Positions 9,662 to 18,879 of a stretch of DNA of 64,000 nt are shown piece after piece. This DNA comes from Nakamurella antarctica (GTDB lineage: Bacteria > Actinomycetota > Actinomycetes > Mycobacteriales > Nakamurellaceae). How positions within the stretch are numbered: position 1 is the stretch's first letter; the number at the start of each line of letters is the position of its first letter. Under the pieces are notes generated by a model. It was given only the letters and a program-made list of their open reading frames with translations, had not been told where the DNA came from and searched no databases. A program made the translations under genes and the position numbers. The stretch covers positions 868,001 to 932,000 of the forward strand of contig NZ_CP034170.1 of the NCBI RefSeq assembly GCF_003860405.1. Direction: 5' to 3'.

Positions 9662-9712
9662 ATGGAGATGGTCATGGGCACGCAGGCAGTGGCTGCGCGG
9701 GCAAAGCGCTGA
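9662..9712 (+). CDS. Possible 16-codon leader peptide upstream of the IclR gene
   Basis: An ATG at 9662 opens a frame MEMVMGTQAVAARAKR that stops in a TGA sharing its A with the ATG at 9712 (TGATG). This arrangement fits translational coupling. Alternatively, the peptide resembles a natural N-terminal tail of an IclR protein, and a small indel may have split one gene start. No strong ribosome-binding site is visible. Confidence 0.25.
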   Translation: MEMVMGTQAVAARAKR

Positions 9713-10485
9713 TGCGCGTGGTCCCCGCTTTAGACCGCGGTCTGGAGATCCTGGAGTTTCTGGGCTCCGTTGACGGCCCCGTCCGTCCGGCCGAGATCAT
9801 CGCGCGCCTGGGGTTGCCTCGAACCGCTGTGTACGAACTGATCCACACACTTCGAGAACGCGGTTTTGTGGAACCAGTGGGGGAGGGCCACCTGTGGCTG
9901 GGCGCACAACTTTTCTCGCTGGGCAGCAAATACGCAGGAAAACTCGACGTCGCCAGAGTGGGACAAGAGATCGCTGCCTTCGTGACGCAGCAGGTGGAAG
10001 AAACCGTGCAGGTAGGCGTGCTCCGAGGGCGAAATGTGCTCTACATCGCGCGATCTGACCCTGATCGAATAGTTCGGCTCGTTTCCGCCGTCGGACGCCA
10101 ACTGCCAGCTCACTGCACAGCCTTGGGCAAAGTACTGCTGTCCGAGCTGACGACAGCGGAGCTGGAAGCACGGCTCGGCAACGGTGAACTCGAGGCTCTC
10201 ACCGCTCGGAGCATTACCGATCCTGCGGTGCTCAGGACCGAACTAGCGACCATCCTGCAGACGGGGGTGGCATACGACGATCGTGAATCGAACCTCGAGG
10301 TGAACTGCATCGCGGCGCCCGTCAGGAACGTCGTCGGTGATTGCGTTGCTGCTATCAGCATCTCGGTTCCATTGGCCCGAATGACGCCGGATCGGACCGA
10401 AATAATTCGGGACGCGGTACTGGCGGGCGCCCAACGAATCTCGTCGCGGCTTGGCTATTCGCCAGTCGCGGGCACGGCTGGCTAA
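9712..10485 (+). CDS. IclR-family transcriptional regulator
   Basis: The 257-residue product starts MRVVPALDRGLEILEFL, the usual beginning of IclR proteins, followed by the winged helix-turn-helix (VRPAEIIARLGLPRTAVYEL). The C-terminal effector domain runs from about residue 85 and contains LPAHCTALGKVLLSEL and ESNLEVNCIAAPVRN, both typical. An in-frame GTG at 9637 would add 25 residues of unlikely composition and lies over the palindromic operator, so ATG 9712 is preferred. It probably controls the dehydrogenase gene downstream and itself. The effector is not known; IclR proteins commonly sense sugar-acid or aromatic catabolites. Confidence 0.85.
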   Translation: MRVVPALDRGLEILEFLGSVDGPVRPAEIIARLGLPRTAVYELIHTLRERGFVEPVGEGHLWLGAQLFSLGSKYAGKLDVARVGQEIAAFVTQQVEETVQVGVLRGRNVLYIARSDPDRIVRLVSAVGRQLPAHCTALGKVLLSELTTAELEARLGNGELEALTARSITDPAVLRTELATILQTGVAYDDRESNLEVNCIAAPVRNVVGDCVAAISISVPLARMTPDRTEIIRDAVLAGAQRISSRLGYSPVAGTAG

Positions 10486-10558
10486 TGCGGTCGATCACGC
10501 CCCCACCGGGCGCGCCACCAGAGCCCCCACCGGGCACTCTCCCTCCGCGAAAGACACC

Positions 10559-11038
10559 ATGATGTCCGCTGCAGCCGTCTTCGGTGAGCGGCAGCTGGTG
10601 CCCGATTCGGGCTGGCGTTTACCCGAGGGCCGCATATGGCCGGTAGAAACCTCCAGCGTCGAAAGGCCACATGCGGTCGAGGCAGTGATCTCGGGCGTAA
10701 CGACGCCCGACGTCTCGTTCCTATCTCCGGACACCGTTGGCAGATTCCGGCAGTACCACGAGACGGCCGACGCAAACAGCCCCCCCGCACCACCCAATTT
10801 GACGTTTAGGCTGCGAAGCGCTTCGAGTAGCTGCCTGAGCGGCGCATATCTCCAAACCCCCCTGCCGTCGATTGCAGTAGATCGCGTTCGGCACCCACGT
10901 CTTGGACTGGACATCCTGGAGAGAACCGCACACGCAGGACAAACTCCTCCCACCATGAGTTCCATCGGCTCTCGCGAACCACCATCCCTCACCTGGCTCG
11001 GACCCCTTTCACCAACAAAAATCAGGAGCACACCATGA
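10559..11038 (+). CDS. Uncertain open frame between the regulator and the dehydrogenase
   Basis: An ATG at 10559 opens 159 codons ending in ATGA overlap with the downstream dehydrogenase start, an arrangement typical of real operon genes. The product has no recognisable domain, and its second half is rich in Pro, Ser and Arg, so it may be a degraded gene or chance. Just upstream, at about 10499-10535, GCCCCCACCGGGC occurs twice as a direct repeat. The stretch 10486-11034 holds nothing else I can support. Confidence 0.2.
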   Translation: MMSAAAVFGERQLVPDSGWRLPEGRIWPVETSSVERPHAVEAVISGVTTPDVSFLSPDTVGRFRQYHETADANSPPAPPNLTFRLRSASSSCLSGAYLQTPLPSIAVDRVRHPRLGLDILERTAHAGQTPPTMSSIGSREPPSLTWLGPLSPTKIRSTP

Positions 11039-12489
11039 CAGCCAGCACCGCTGCGGACACCGCAGCTCTCATCGAGGCAGCGCACTCGGCATTCCTCAAG
11101 GGGCAGGCTGCCTCCCCCGCAGAACGAGCCGAGTGGCTCACCGCGATCGCGACCACACTCGATGCCAACGCGGAAGAATTAATCGGGTTGGCCGCCGAGG
11201 AAACTCACCTCGCCACAGCGCGGCTCACCGGCGAACTCACGCGGACAGCTTTCCAGTTACGCCTGCTTGCCGAGGAGATCACAGCCGGATTCCACCTCGA
11301 TGCCACGATCGACCACAGCGACGCATCATGGGGAATGGGACCGAGGCCCGACATTCGGCGAATGAATGTCCCGCTGGGTGTCGTCGGTGTATTCGGCGCC
11401 TCCAATTTTCCGTTCGCGTTCAGCGTTATTGGTGGCGATAGCTCATCGGCCCTGGCCGCTGGCGCCGCTGTAGTCCATAAAATCCACAGTGCCCATCTGA
11501 AGCTGGGGTTGAGAACGAGCGAGCTGGTCAGCGGAGCCCTCGCCGCGGCGGGCGCTCCGCAAGGCCTCTTCGGCTCGGTGGTGGGCCGCGCGGCCGCTGA
11601 GATGCTCGTCGATCATCCCCTCGTGAAAGCGGTGGGGTTCACGGGTTCAACGGCTGGTGGTCGCGCGTTGTTTGATCGAGCTTGCGCTCGCCCCGTCCCC
11701 ATCCCGTTCTTCGGAGAACTTGGCAGCATCAATCCCGTCGTCGTCACCCAGAAGGCCTGGGCAAGGCGAGGGGACCAGATCCTTCGCGAGTTTGCCATGT
11801 CATTCACCATGGGAATGGGGCAATTCTGCACAAAGCCGGGCCTCCTATTCGTACCGGCGGGTGATTGGGATCAGATCAGTAGCGCACTCAGTGGCGCGCT
11901 GCTGGGATCTGCGGGGACCGAAATGCTCAGCGACGGGCTCCATGAGGCGTTCGAAGAATCGCTCCGCGCCGTCGCTGCAGAAGACGGGGTATCCGTCATT
12001 GTGCAGGGCCGCAACGCACCAGTGCCCTTACCCAGCGTGCTCGGCACGACATCGGCGGTGGTTCGGAATAATCCGAGCATCCTGCACCGTGAAATGTTTG
12101 GCCCTGCTTCACTTGTCGTCCAATACGAGACGGAAGACGAGTTGCCAGCGCTGGTTGAACTGCTCGAAGGCCAGTTGACGGCAACGCTGCAGGCCGAGGA
12201 CGATGACGACCTTGGCGACCTCGTGGGCTTGCTTCGGGAGAAGGCCGGTCGGTTGCTGTGGAACGGCTGGCCCACGGGAGTGACGGTGAGCTACGCACAA
12301 CAGCATGGTGGACCTTATCCCGCTACTACTTCGGCATCAAGCTCGGTGGGTACGTCGGCGATCGCACGGTTTATGCGCCCTGTGGCCTTCCAGTCGTTCC
12401 CGGCCCAACGACTACCAATGGCCCTGCGCGATGACAATCCGTGGCGGGTTGTCCAGCGCGTCAACGGTAGCGTTGCCAGCCAGGGCTAG
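11035..12489 (+). CDS. Alpha-ketoglutaric semialdehyde dehydrogenase-type aldehyde dehydrogenase
   Basis: The 484-residue protein belongs to the NADP-dependent aldehyde dehydrogenase subgroup that oxidises 2,5-dioxovalerate to 2-oxoglutarate. Features in order: GVFGASNFPFAFSV with the oxyanion Asn, VGFTGSTAGGRALF for nucleotide binding, catalytic Glu in FFGELGSINP, catalytic Cys in GMGQFCTKPG, and EMFGPASLVV. A C-terminal PYPATTSASSSVGT motif is typical of this subgroup. Such enzymes end pathways for pentoses, sugar acids or hydroxyproline; no other pathway gene is present here. Control by the IclR protein upstream is inferred from position. Confidence 0.8.
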   Translation: MTASTAADTAALIEAAHSAFLKGQAASPAERAEWLTAIATTLDANAEELIGLAAEETHLATARLTGELTRTAFQLRLLAEEITAGFHLDATIDHSDASWGMGPRPDIRRMNVPLGVVGVFGASNFPFAFSVIGGDSSSALAAGAAVVHKIHSAHLKLGLRTSELVSGALAAAGAPQGLFGSVVGRAAAEMLVDHPLVKAVGFTGSTAGGRALFDRACARPVPIPFFGELGSINPVVVTQKAWARRGDQILREFAMSFTMGMGQFCTKPGLLFVPAGDWDQISSALSGALLGSAGTEMLSDGLHEAFEESLRAVAAEDGVSVIVQGRNAPVPLPSVLGTTSAVVRNNPSILHREMFGPASLVVQYETEDELPALVELLEGQLTATLQAEDDDDLGDLVGLLREKAGRLLWNGWPTGVTVSYAQQHGGPYPATTSASSSVGTSAIARFMRPVAFQSFPAQRLPMALRDDNPWRVVQRVNGSVASQG

Positions 12490-12581
12490 GCGACGTTGCG
12501 CTGGGGCGCAGTGACTCGGTCGGACATTCGTCTTGAATTCCGCTCGGCAGACCGGTGACCGACGTTTCTTGCCACCGCATC

Positions 12582-12617
12582 CACTGGCGCTAGCGCATGC
12601 ACTGGTGCTAGCGCAGC
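12582..12617. repeat. Two tandem 18-bp repeats
   Basis: CACTGGCGCTAGCGCATG is followed directly by CACTGGTGCTAGCGCAGC. Each contains a GCTAGCGC core, and the first has the palindrome GCGCTAGCGC. The second copy covers the stop of the DUF2071 gene, between two convergent genes, so it may form a termination structure. Confidence 0.5.
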
Positions 12618-13354
12618 TGTGGCGCCGCAAAGACGGTGGTGATCGCGGAGGCGTACAGCACTGATTCGGGGGCTCGGTCGGCTAGGCCTTCGAAACCCGC
12701 GGCGGCCATCAGAGAGTCGTTGAGGTACACAAGTTCGGCGCGCTGTAGCGGCCAGGGCTCATGGTGATTTCGGCAGTAAATCGTCCGGCCCAGATGCCTC
12801 TCGTGGAACGCCCATCGAGCGGTGAGGAAGGTGGAAATCGGGTCGCTGGCCAGTTCTGCGTTTGCTGCGACGTCGTGACCTGGGCGCACGATGATGTGCG
12901 AGGAGGCTGCGGGGTTGCCGTGACGGGAGGTGCGGTAGGCCACTTTGCCGTCGCGCTGGCCGATCCGCATGGAGGCCCACTGGTATTTAAGACCGAAGAC
13001 GGCCCGGGCAACGAGTACGGGTATGAGGTGCGATGCCTCCAGGCTGGCGAACACCACGCCTCGCCGGCCGTGCTCATCAATGGAGTAGAGGCGCACGTTT
13101 ACCTCGGGAAAGTTGCCCAGCCACGGCACATTTGGGCTGCCAAAGAACGAACTCTGTGACATTTGGAAAGCGATGATCCCCACCCAGGCGCTCCCGTCGA
13201 TGACGTCAGGACGGCACCCCGCTGGCATATGCGGCGCCACCACGCTGGGATCAACGCGCCAGTGCAAGAACGTCACTTCGCTCCACCGTTGCTGCAGAAC
13301 TGGGGAACTGCCCAGTGGCGGGGCATGTGTCGGAATTGAAGCTGGGTGCGTCAT
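12608..13354 (-). CDS. YqjF-type DUF2071 protein
   Basis: The 248-residue product has LQQRWSEVTFLHWRVDPSVV, SAWVGIIAFQM, NFPEVNVRLYS and GVVFASLEASHLIPVLVAR, which match the DUF2071 (YqjF) family, a beta-barrel of the acetoacetate decarboxylase-like fold with no settled function. The open frame extends back to 13591, but residues before MTHPASIPTH do not look coding, so 13354 was chosen as start. It is convergent with the dehydrogenase gene. No operon partner is apparent. Confidence 0.8.
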   Translation of the reverse strand: MTHPASIPTHAPPLGSSPVLQQRWSEVTFLHWRVDPSVVAPHMPAGCRPDVIDGSAWVGIIAFQMSQSSFFGSPNVPWLGNFPEVNVRLYSIDEHGRRGVVFASLEASHLIPVLVARAVFGLKYQWASMRIGQRDGKVAYRTSRHGNPAASSHIIVRPGHDVAANAELASDPISTFLTARWAFHERHLGRTIYCRNHHEPWPLQRAELVYLNDSLMAAAGFEGLADRAPESVLYASAITTVFAAPQLR

Positions 13355-13594
13355 TTTCGTCTCGTCGTCACACTCGCGGCAGGGCTGCCTGGAAAAAATT
13401 CGCACTGAGAGGGGCCCTAGAGCCCACTTCCTTCGAAGCGGTCGGTGCACCAGGTCTGGGTGTGCTGGCGTGTCCAGGCTACGCGCGCCCCGCGCAGAGG
13501 CATTTTGGTTGCAGAGGTCTTGCACCCGGAAATAGGGGTGCCCGCGTGCACCCATTCCGAAGGCGAGGTGAACGCGGGCACGAGAGAGCAAGTG

Positions 13595-15544
13595 CTAGAT
13601 GCTGTTTCGGCTCCTGTTCGCAGGCCGGGAGAGGAATGTTGTGGCTCCACCAATGAGTAGCAGAGCAAATGCGGACAGCATGAGCGGAAGTACGGGTGCA
13701 CCGGTATTAGCAAGCAGGTTGCCAGCATTCGGCGGGCTTGCGGGCTTGACAGGGTCTGCCGGCTTGGGCGGGACCACGGGGTCTGCCGGCTTGGGCGGGA
13801 CCACGGGGTCTGCCGGCTTGGGCGGGACCACCGGGTTGACGACGGCTGCAGCCACGGTGACCTGAGCGGATGCGGACAAGACCTGTCCATAGCAGTTGGT
13901 ACCTGCGGCTCGGATAAAAGTCGTGTTGGTGATGGGTAGCGCGGAGTTCGCTGACGTAGCGCCTGCGATGTTGGTCCACGGGTCTGCGCCGGTGACGGAG
14001 GACTGCCACTGCACTGCTGGTGCGTCGTCTCCGGAGAAGGCGACGGATGCGGCGAAGTTACCGCCGCCGGCTGGGAGCGCGCCAGCGATTGGCTGTGTGG
14101 TGACAGCAGCGGCGGTACCGAAAGTGAACGCAGCCGGGAATACCTCAGCGGGCAGGGTTTGATCCATCAGGCGGTACTGCACGGTGACGTCGACTGGGCC
14201 GCAACCGGCCGGGGTTACCGCAGTCCAAGTGGCGTCATCACTATTCGCGAGCGCTGTCGCAGCGTTAGCCCCGTACAGAACCGACGTCGCTACGACATCG
14301 GAGATGACGTCCGGAACGATGCTGGCTAATTCGGGGCCATTGCCGAGCGCCCCGTTGGAGTCCTCCCCGTAGGTGTAAATCTTGAGGTCGGAGCCTAGCG
14401 CGACGGTATGTTGGTCGCCGATTGCGACCTGGGTGAAGGTGACCCCGGTGGGGGTCTGGACCACCGTGGGCAGAGGCCGATCATCGGAGGTGCCGTCGCC
14501 GAGCTGCTGATAGTTACCACTACCCCAAGCATAGTTTTTACCGTCCGAGCCCAAAGCCTCCGAGACATACGGGCCGGTCGTTATTTGGCTGAAAGTTACA
14601 CCCGCCGGGAGAGTCACAGATTGTGGGGTGGAGTAGTCCGTGCCAACGTTCCCGTTGCCGATTTCGCCGTACTGGTTGTTTCCCCAGGTGTAGGCATTCC
14701 CTGCGGCGTCTACTGCCCCGGAGTGGCTGTCACCAGCAGAAACTTGGGTAAAGACGACTCCTACGGGGAAAGGCACAACAGTCGGGTTTTTCACTGAGGT
14801 GACCGGGTTGCCATCGCCCAGCTGTCCGTTGACGTTGTGACCCCACGCGTACATTTGGGTGTCTGAACCGAGGGCCAACACAAAGTTGGCACCGGCCGAG
14901 AAGGATGTCAATGTGACGCCAACGGGAAGGGGAACCTCGACGGGGACTGCCCGGTTGGTACCGCTGCCACTGTCGCCCTGGCCGAGTTGCCCCAAGAAGT
15001 TGTCACCCCACGCGTAGGTTTTCCCGTTTGACCCGCGTGCAACGGTGTAGTAATTACCAGAATCGATGCTGGTGAAAGTTGCGCCTGCTGGAAGCGTAAC
15101 TTCGACAGGGACGGAGCTGCTGGCGGTGAGCCCGTTGCCCAGCTGCCCGAAGTCGCCGTAGCCCCACGCGTAGGTCTTGCCATTATTGCCCAACGCCACG
15201 ACGTGCCGTGCGCCGGAGGAAATCTGGGTGAACTTGACGCCCACGGGTGCTGGGACCTTGGCCGGGATAAGACTGTCTCCCAGGGTATTGTTGCCCAATT
15301 GTCCGTCATCATTCCAGCCCCAGGTGTAGGCGTTGCCAGCCGAATCCAGTGCTGCCGAAAAATAGGTACCAGCGCTTACCTGGGTGAAGCTGAGAGTGCT
15401 GACCGGAACTATCCCGCTCACAGCGGTCCCGCCAGCAGCGGGGCCGGCGACCGGCGCCGGGTCGGCGAATGCTGTTGCTGGTGCGAAGACCAGTCCTAGC
15501 GCTGCAGTGACTGCCACCGCGCCGCGCATCAATGATTTGTTCAC
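13595..15544 (-). CDS. Secreted RCC1-repeat protein with LAxTG-type cell-wall sorting signal
   Basis: The protein of 649 residues starts at a GTG (15544) after AAAGG and has a signal peptide ending at about AFA-DPAP. Residues 35-410 hold about seven RCC1/BNR-type repeats (YTWGWNDDGQLGNN-like, each with G-x-x-x-H/Y-x-x-AL) that should form a beta-propeller. An Ig-like region follows with paired Cys, then a Pro-rich segment with three PVVPPKPAD-type units, then LLANTGAP, a hydrophobic helix and the basic tail SRPANRSR. LANTG fits the LAxTG signal used by class E sortases. The protein is thus likely wall-attached; its ligand is unknown. No sortase gene is in the window. Confidence 0.75.
   Translation of the reverse strand: MNKSLMRGAVAVTAALGLVFAPATAFADPAPVAGPAAGGTAVSGIVPVSTLSFTQVSAGTYFSAALDSAGNAYTWGWNDDGQLGNNTLGDSLIPAKVPAPVGVKFTQISSGARHVVALGNNGKTYAWGYGDFGQLGNGLTASSSVPVEVTLPAGATFTSIDSGNYYTVARGSNGKTYAWGDNFLGQLGQGDSGSGTNRAVPVEVPLPVGVTLTSFSAGANFVLALGSDTQMYAWGHNVNGQLGDGNPVTSVKNPTVVPFPVGVVFTQVSAGDSHSGAVDAAGNAYTWGNNQYGEIGNGNVGTDYSTPQSVTLPAGVTFSQITTGPYVSEALGSDGKNYAWGSGNYQQLGDGTSDDRPLPTVVQTPTGVTFTQVAIGDQHTVALGSDLKIYTYGEDSNGALGNGPELASIVPDVISDVVATSVLYGANAATALANSDDATWTAVTPAGCGPVDVTVQYRLMDQTLPAEVFPAAFTFGTAAAVTTQPIAGALPAGGGNFAASVAFSGDDAPAVQWQSSVTGADPWTNIAGATSANSALPITNTTFIRAAGTNCYGQVLSASAQVTVAAAVVNPVVPPKPADPVVPPKPADPVVPPKPADPVKPASPPNAGNLLANTGAPVLPLMLSAFALLLIGGATTFLSRPANRSRNSI
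13752..13832. repeat. Three tandem 27-bp repeats in the wall-spanning segment of the RCC1 gene
   Basis: Units start at 13752, 13779 and 13806 with an almost perfect 27-bp period and encode PVVPPKPAD on the minus strand. In-frame length changes would shorten or lengthen the wall-spanning rod. Confidence 0.85.
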
Positions 15545-15812
15545 AAGGACCTTTCGAGGTTTTGCTGCCACCGACGGGTGACATCTCACAATCAAGCAAT
15601 ATTTGCACGGATTGGGCGATTTCCCGGCAGAGTTGCAAAATTTTCGTAAAGTTCGCGGGATCTTTTTAAGCATCCAGAACCGAAGGTGCCCTGTCCCAAC
15701 GCACTTTTACGGGCTCTCCACCGTTCCGCGTGATGGTGGATCCGTGCCCGTGGCCCTTGCTGTTGACTGCTTGTTACCACACAAAGGAAGTCGACTTCGA
15801 AGGACCACGAGC

Positions 15813-16300
15813 GTGCCCCGTGCTACTTCTGTTCGCCGAGATCCGGCGACGGTGCTGTTCCACCTGCCCGATTTCCACGTGATCGACGCCCGGCGAAGTG
15901 CCACCGGGCGGGACGTCGTCATCGGTACCGGGATCACCCAAATGTGTTGCCCTGTATGCCATGTGCCTTCGACTCGGGTACACGTCCGCAAGCTCCAACG
16001 GGTACGGGACATCCCGGCCGGCGGCGGCCCGGTCACCGCCTGGTGGTACAAGCTCCGATTCCGGTGCGGCAACACCGGGTGCGCGAAGGCCACGTTCACC
16101 GAACACACCCCGCAGGTCCGGCCGTACGCCGGGTCTACCAGCCGGCTCGCCAACACGGTGGTCGACGCGGATGTCCTGTCGGGCCGTTCGATCGCCGAAA
16201 CCGCCAGGGCTCACCGGATCGGCTGGTGGACCGTCCAACGCGCGTTGACTGCGCGGGCCGCCGTCCTGCCGGACCCCGGCCTGTCGCCTGCCACGGTCAA
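15813..16300 (+). pseudogene. ISL3-family transposase, N-terminal fragment
   Basis: From GTG 15813 the frame encodes an ISL3-type N-terminal zinc ribbon (CCPVC, later CGNTGC) and the helix-turn-helix SGRSIAETARAHRIGWWTV. It ends abruptly near 16300 at LSPATVK, where the catalytic DE motif should begin, because the IS21 element starts there. The frame then runs on into IS21 DNA to a stop at 16379. The C-terminal fragment at 20050-20193 may be the other end of the same element. Confidence 0.75.
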
Positions 16301-16442
16301 GGGACCGGGTGGGCCGGATTTCTGCCATTGGGATGGGACCACGGTTTCGCCAGTTATGGGACCACCCGGCGTGTGCTGACACGCTGGGTTTGGGGGTGCC
16401 CGTTTGATGTTCATGTCCTGTTTGGTGACATGGAGGTCGTTG

Positions 16443-18052
16443 ATGGCGTTCCGGGAGGTCGACGTGGTTGAGGTTCGTGAGGTGCTGCGGGCTTGGTTGG
16501 ATGGTGGTGGTCTGCGGACGGTCGCCCAGCGCGCCGGGGTGGACCGGAAAACGGCCCGCCGTTATGTGCAGGCTGCCGGCGAGGCGGGCCTGGCCCGGGG
16601 CGCCGGGGCGGCAGCGCTGTCGGATGAGTTGATCGGGGACGTCATTGCCAGGGTCCGCCCGAACCGGCCCGGTGGTCACGGCGCGGCGTGGGATGTGTTG
16701 CTGGGCAGGCAGTCCGACATCACGGGGTGGGTGAATCAGGGCTTGTCGTTGGTGAAGATCGAGGTCCTGCTTCGCCGGTCCGGCACGGTGGTGCCGTACT
16801 AGGACGTTGCACCGTTTCGCCACCGGTGAGTGCGGCTTCCGACCGCGGGACACCACGGTCCGGGTGGTGGATGGTGATCCGGGGGTGGAATGCCAGATCG
16901 ACTTCGCCCAAATGGGTTTCATCAACGACGCGGAAACCGGACGCAGGCGGAAGGTGCACGCGTTGATCTTCACCGCAGTGAAGCCAGGCACACATGTTCG
17001 TATTCCTATCTTTCTCCCAAACCCTGGCGACGGTGGTCGCTGGCTGCGAAGCAGCCTGGTCGTTCTTCGGCGGTGTGTTCAAGGTTGTGGTGCCGGACAA
17101 TATGAAACCTGTTGTGGCGAAGGCGGATGCGGTGAATCCGCAGCTGTCTGTGGGGTGGTTGGACTACTCCCAGCACGCCGGGTTTCACACCGATACCGCC
17201 CGGGTTCGCTCGCCGAAGGACAAACCGAAGGTGGAACGGGTGGTGCAATACGTGCGGGGGAACTTCTTCGCCGGCGAAAACTTCCTCAGCATGGAACAAG
17301 CCCAGGCCGCGGCAACGAAGTGGTGCACCGAAGTAGCCGGGATGCGGATGCACGGCACCATCGCTGCCCGACCACTGGACGTGTTCCGGGAGACTGAACT
17401 TGTTGCGATGCAGGATGTTCAACCCGCCTACGATGTGCCGATCCTGCGAGCGGTGAAAGTGCATCGGGACTTCCACATCGAGATCGGCAAAGCGCTGTAC
17501 TCCGTCCCAGGCGAGTTCATCGGACACACCCTGGACGCCCGCGCCGACAGCCAGCTGGTGAAACTGTTTCACCGCGGACAGCTGGTCAAAACCCACCCCA
17601 GGGAAAAACCCGGTGGTCGGCACACCGACCCGGCCGACCTCCCCGCCGAACGCGTCGGTTACGCAATGCGCGACCTGGACAAACTGGTCGCCACCTGCGC
17701 AGGTCACGGCACCAACATCGGGATCTACGCCGAAAGGTTGTTGGATGATCCGCTGCCGTGGACCCGGATGCGCGCCGTCTACCGGCTTCTCGGCCTGGTC
17801 CGCCGGCACGGACCGCACCCGGTTGATGCGGCGTGCGGCACTGCGCTGGATCTGGATGTCGTGGCGGTCGGGAAAATCGACGCGATGCTCACCAAAGCAT
17901 TGGAGAACACTCCGCCGGTGTTGCCGGCCGCGGCTGGTCACCCAGCAGGCAGGTTCTCCCGCCAACCCGACGAATTCCAAGCAGGCAGAGCAACTCTCAC
18001 CCTCGTGCCACCCATCCGCAGCGCAGCCGACCCAGCGAAAGGCAACAACTGA
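16443..18052 (+). pseudogene. istA: IS21 transposase IstA, two frameshifts
   Basis: The start at ATG 16443 has GGAGG seven bases upstream. Frame 1 encodes the helix-turn-helix (LRTVAQRAGVDRKTARRYV) to VVPY then TAG at 16800; one extra T there shifts the reading to RTLHRFATGECGFRP. A second shift near 16992 moves reading to MFVFLSFSQTLATVVAGCEA. Across the three pieces all DDE catalytic residues survive: Asp in CQIDFAQMG, Asp in VVPDNMKPVV and Glu in KPKVERVVQYV. The C-terminal part matches IstA. Either mutation or sequencing error could explain the two shifts; two in one gene favours decay. Confidence 0.85.
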
Positions 18053-18834
18053 TGACCACCACCATGACAGCCCCGGCCGACCCGATCGGCAACGACCTCA
18101 CCGCACTGCTGCGGTCGTTGAAGCTCTCCGGGATGAAAGACACACTGCCTGAACGACTTTCACTGGCCAAAACCCGCAACCTGAGTCATCACGCGTTCCT
18201 GGAGTTGCTGCTGTCCGATGAGGTGTCGAGGCGGGACACCAGATCGGCGGTGCTGCGGGCGCAGAACTCCGGGCTGATGCCGCTGCTGCGGCTGGAAACG
18301 TGGAACGAACTGCCCGACCTGACCTACGACCGGCGGCTCTGGTCGGACCTGACGACCCTGCGGTTCACCGAAAACAACACCAACACAATCATCCTCGGGC
18401 CCGTCGGGGTCGGCAAGACCCACCTCGCCACCGCACTCGGGCACATCGCAATCCGAAGAAGAAAAACCGTGCTCATGGCCAGAGCTGACCGGCTTTTCAC
18501 CCGACTGCGGGCCGCCCGCCTGGACAACACCCTGGACGCAGAGTTCCGCCGACTGGTCCGGTTGGATTTGCTGATCCTGGACGACTTCGCCCTCCGCCCG
18601 CTGGATTCCACGACCACGAATGACTTCTACGAACTCATCGTCGAACGGCACCGCAAAGGATCCACGATTTTCACCTCAAACCGCGAACCGGTCGAGTGGC
18701 TCACCATGACCACAGACCCGATGCTCGCCCAATCCGCCGTCGACCGGCTCACGTCCGGAGCGCACACCCTCATCGTCGAAGGACCGACCTACCGCCAACG
18801 AAACACCGTAGCTATTGACCAGCAGCACCAATGA
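18052..18834 (+). CDS. istB: IS21 helper ATPase IstB
   Basis: The 260-residue AAA+ protein starts at ATG 18052, whose A is the last base of the istA stop. It has a helical N-terminal region, Walker A GPVGVGKTHLATAL, Walker B LLILDDFAL, and TIFTSNREPVEW as sensor region, all typical of IstB. IstB assists IstA in target selection and strand transfer. It appears intact although its partner is not. Confidence 0.9.
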   Translation: MTTTMTAPADPIGNDLTALLRSLKLSGMKDTLPERLSLAKTRNLSHHAFLELLLSDEVSRRDTRSAVLRAQNSGLMPLLRLETWNELPDLTYDRRLWSDLTTLRFTENNTNTIILGPVGVGKTHLATALGHIAIRRRKTVLMARADRLFTRLRAARLDNTLDAEFRRLVRLDLLILDDFALRPLDSTTTNDFYELIVERHRKGSTIFTSNREPVEWLTMTTDPMLAQSAVDRLTSGAHTLIVEGPTYRQRNTVAIDQQHQ

Positions 18835-18879
18835 ATGGCACCCTCACATCACCACCCAGGTGGTCCCATGCCCGTGGCG

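Noticed and set aside
9637..9711. GTG 9637 as start of the IclR protein
   Set aside because: It lies on the operator palindrome and adds Gly/His-rich residues unlike the family.
10495..11085. Minus-strand frame of 196 codons opposite the unassigned region
   Set aside because: No domain; it overlaps the start of the dehydrogenase gene and looks like a shadow.
13752..13832. Possible CRISPR array
   Set aside because: Repeats are contiguous with no spacers and encode PVVPPKPAD within a gene.
15774..16991. 405-codon minus frame across the insertion sequences
   Set aside because: It spans the ISL3-IS21 junction and is antisense to recognised transposase sequence.
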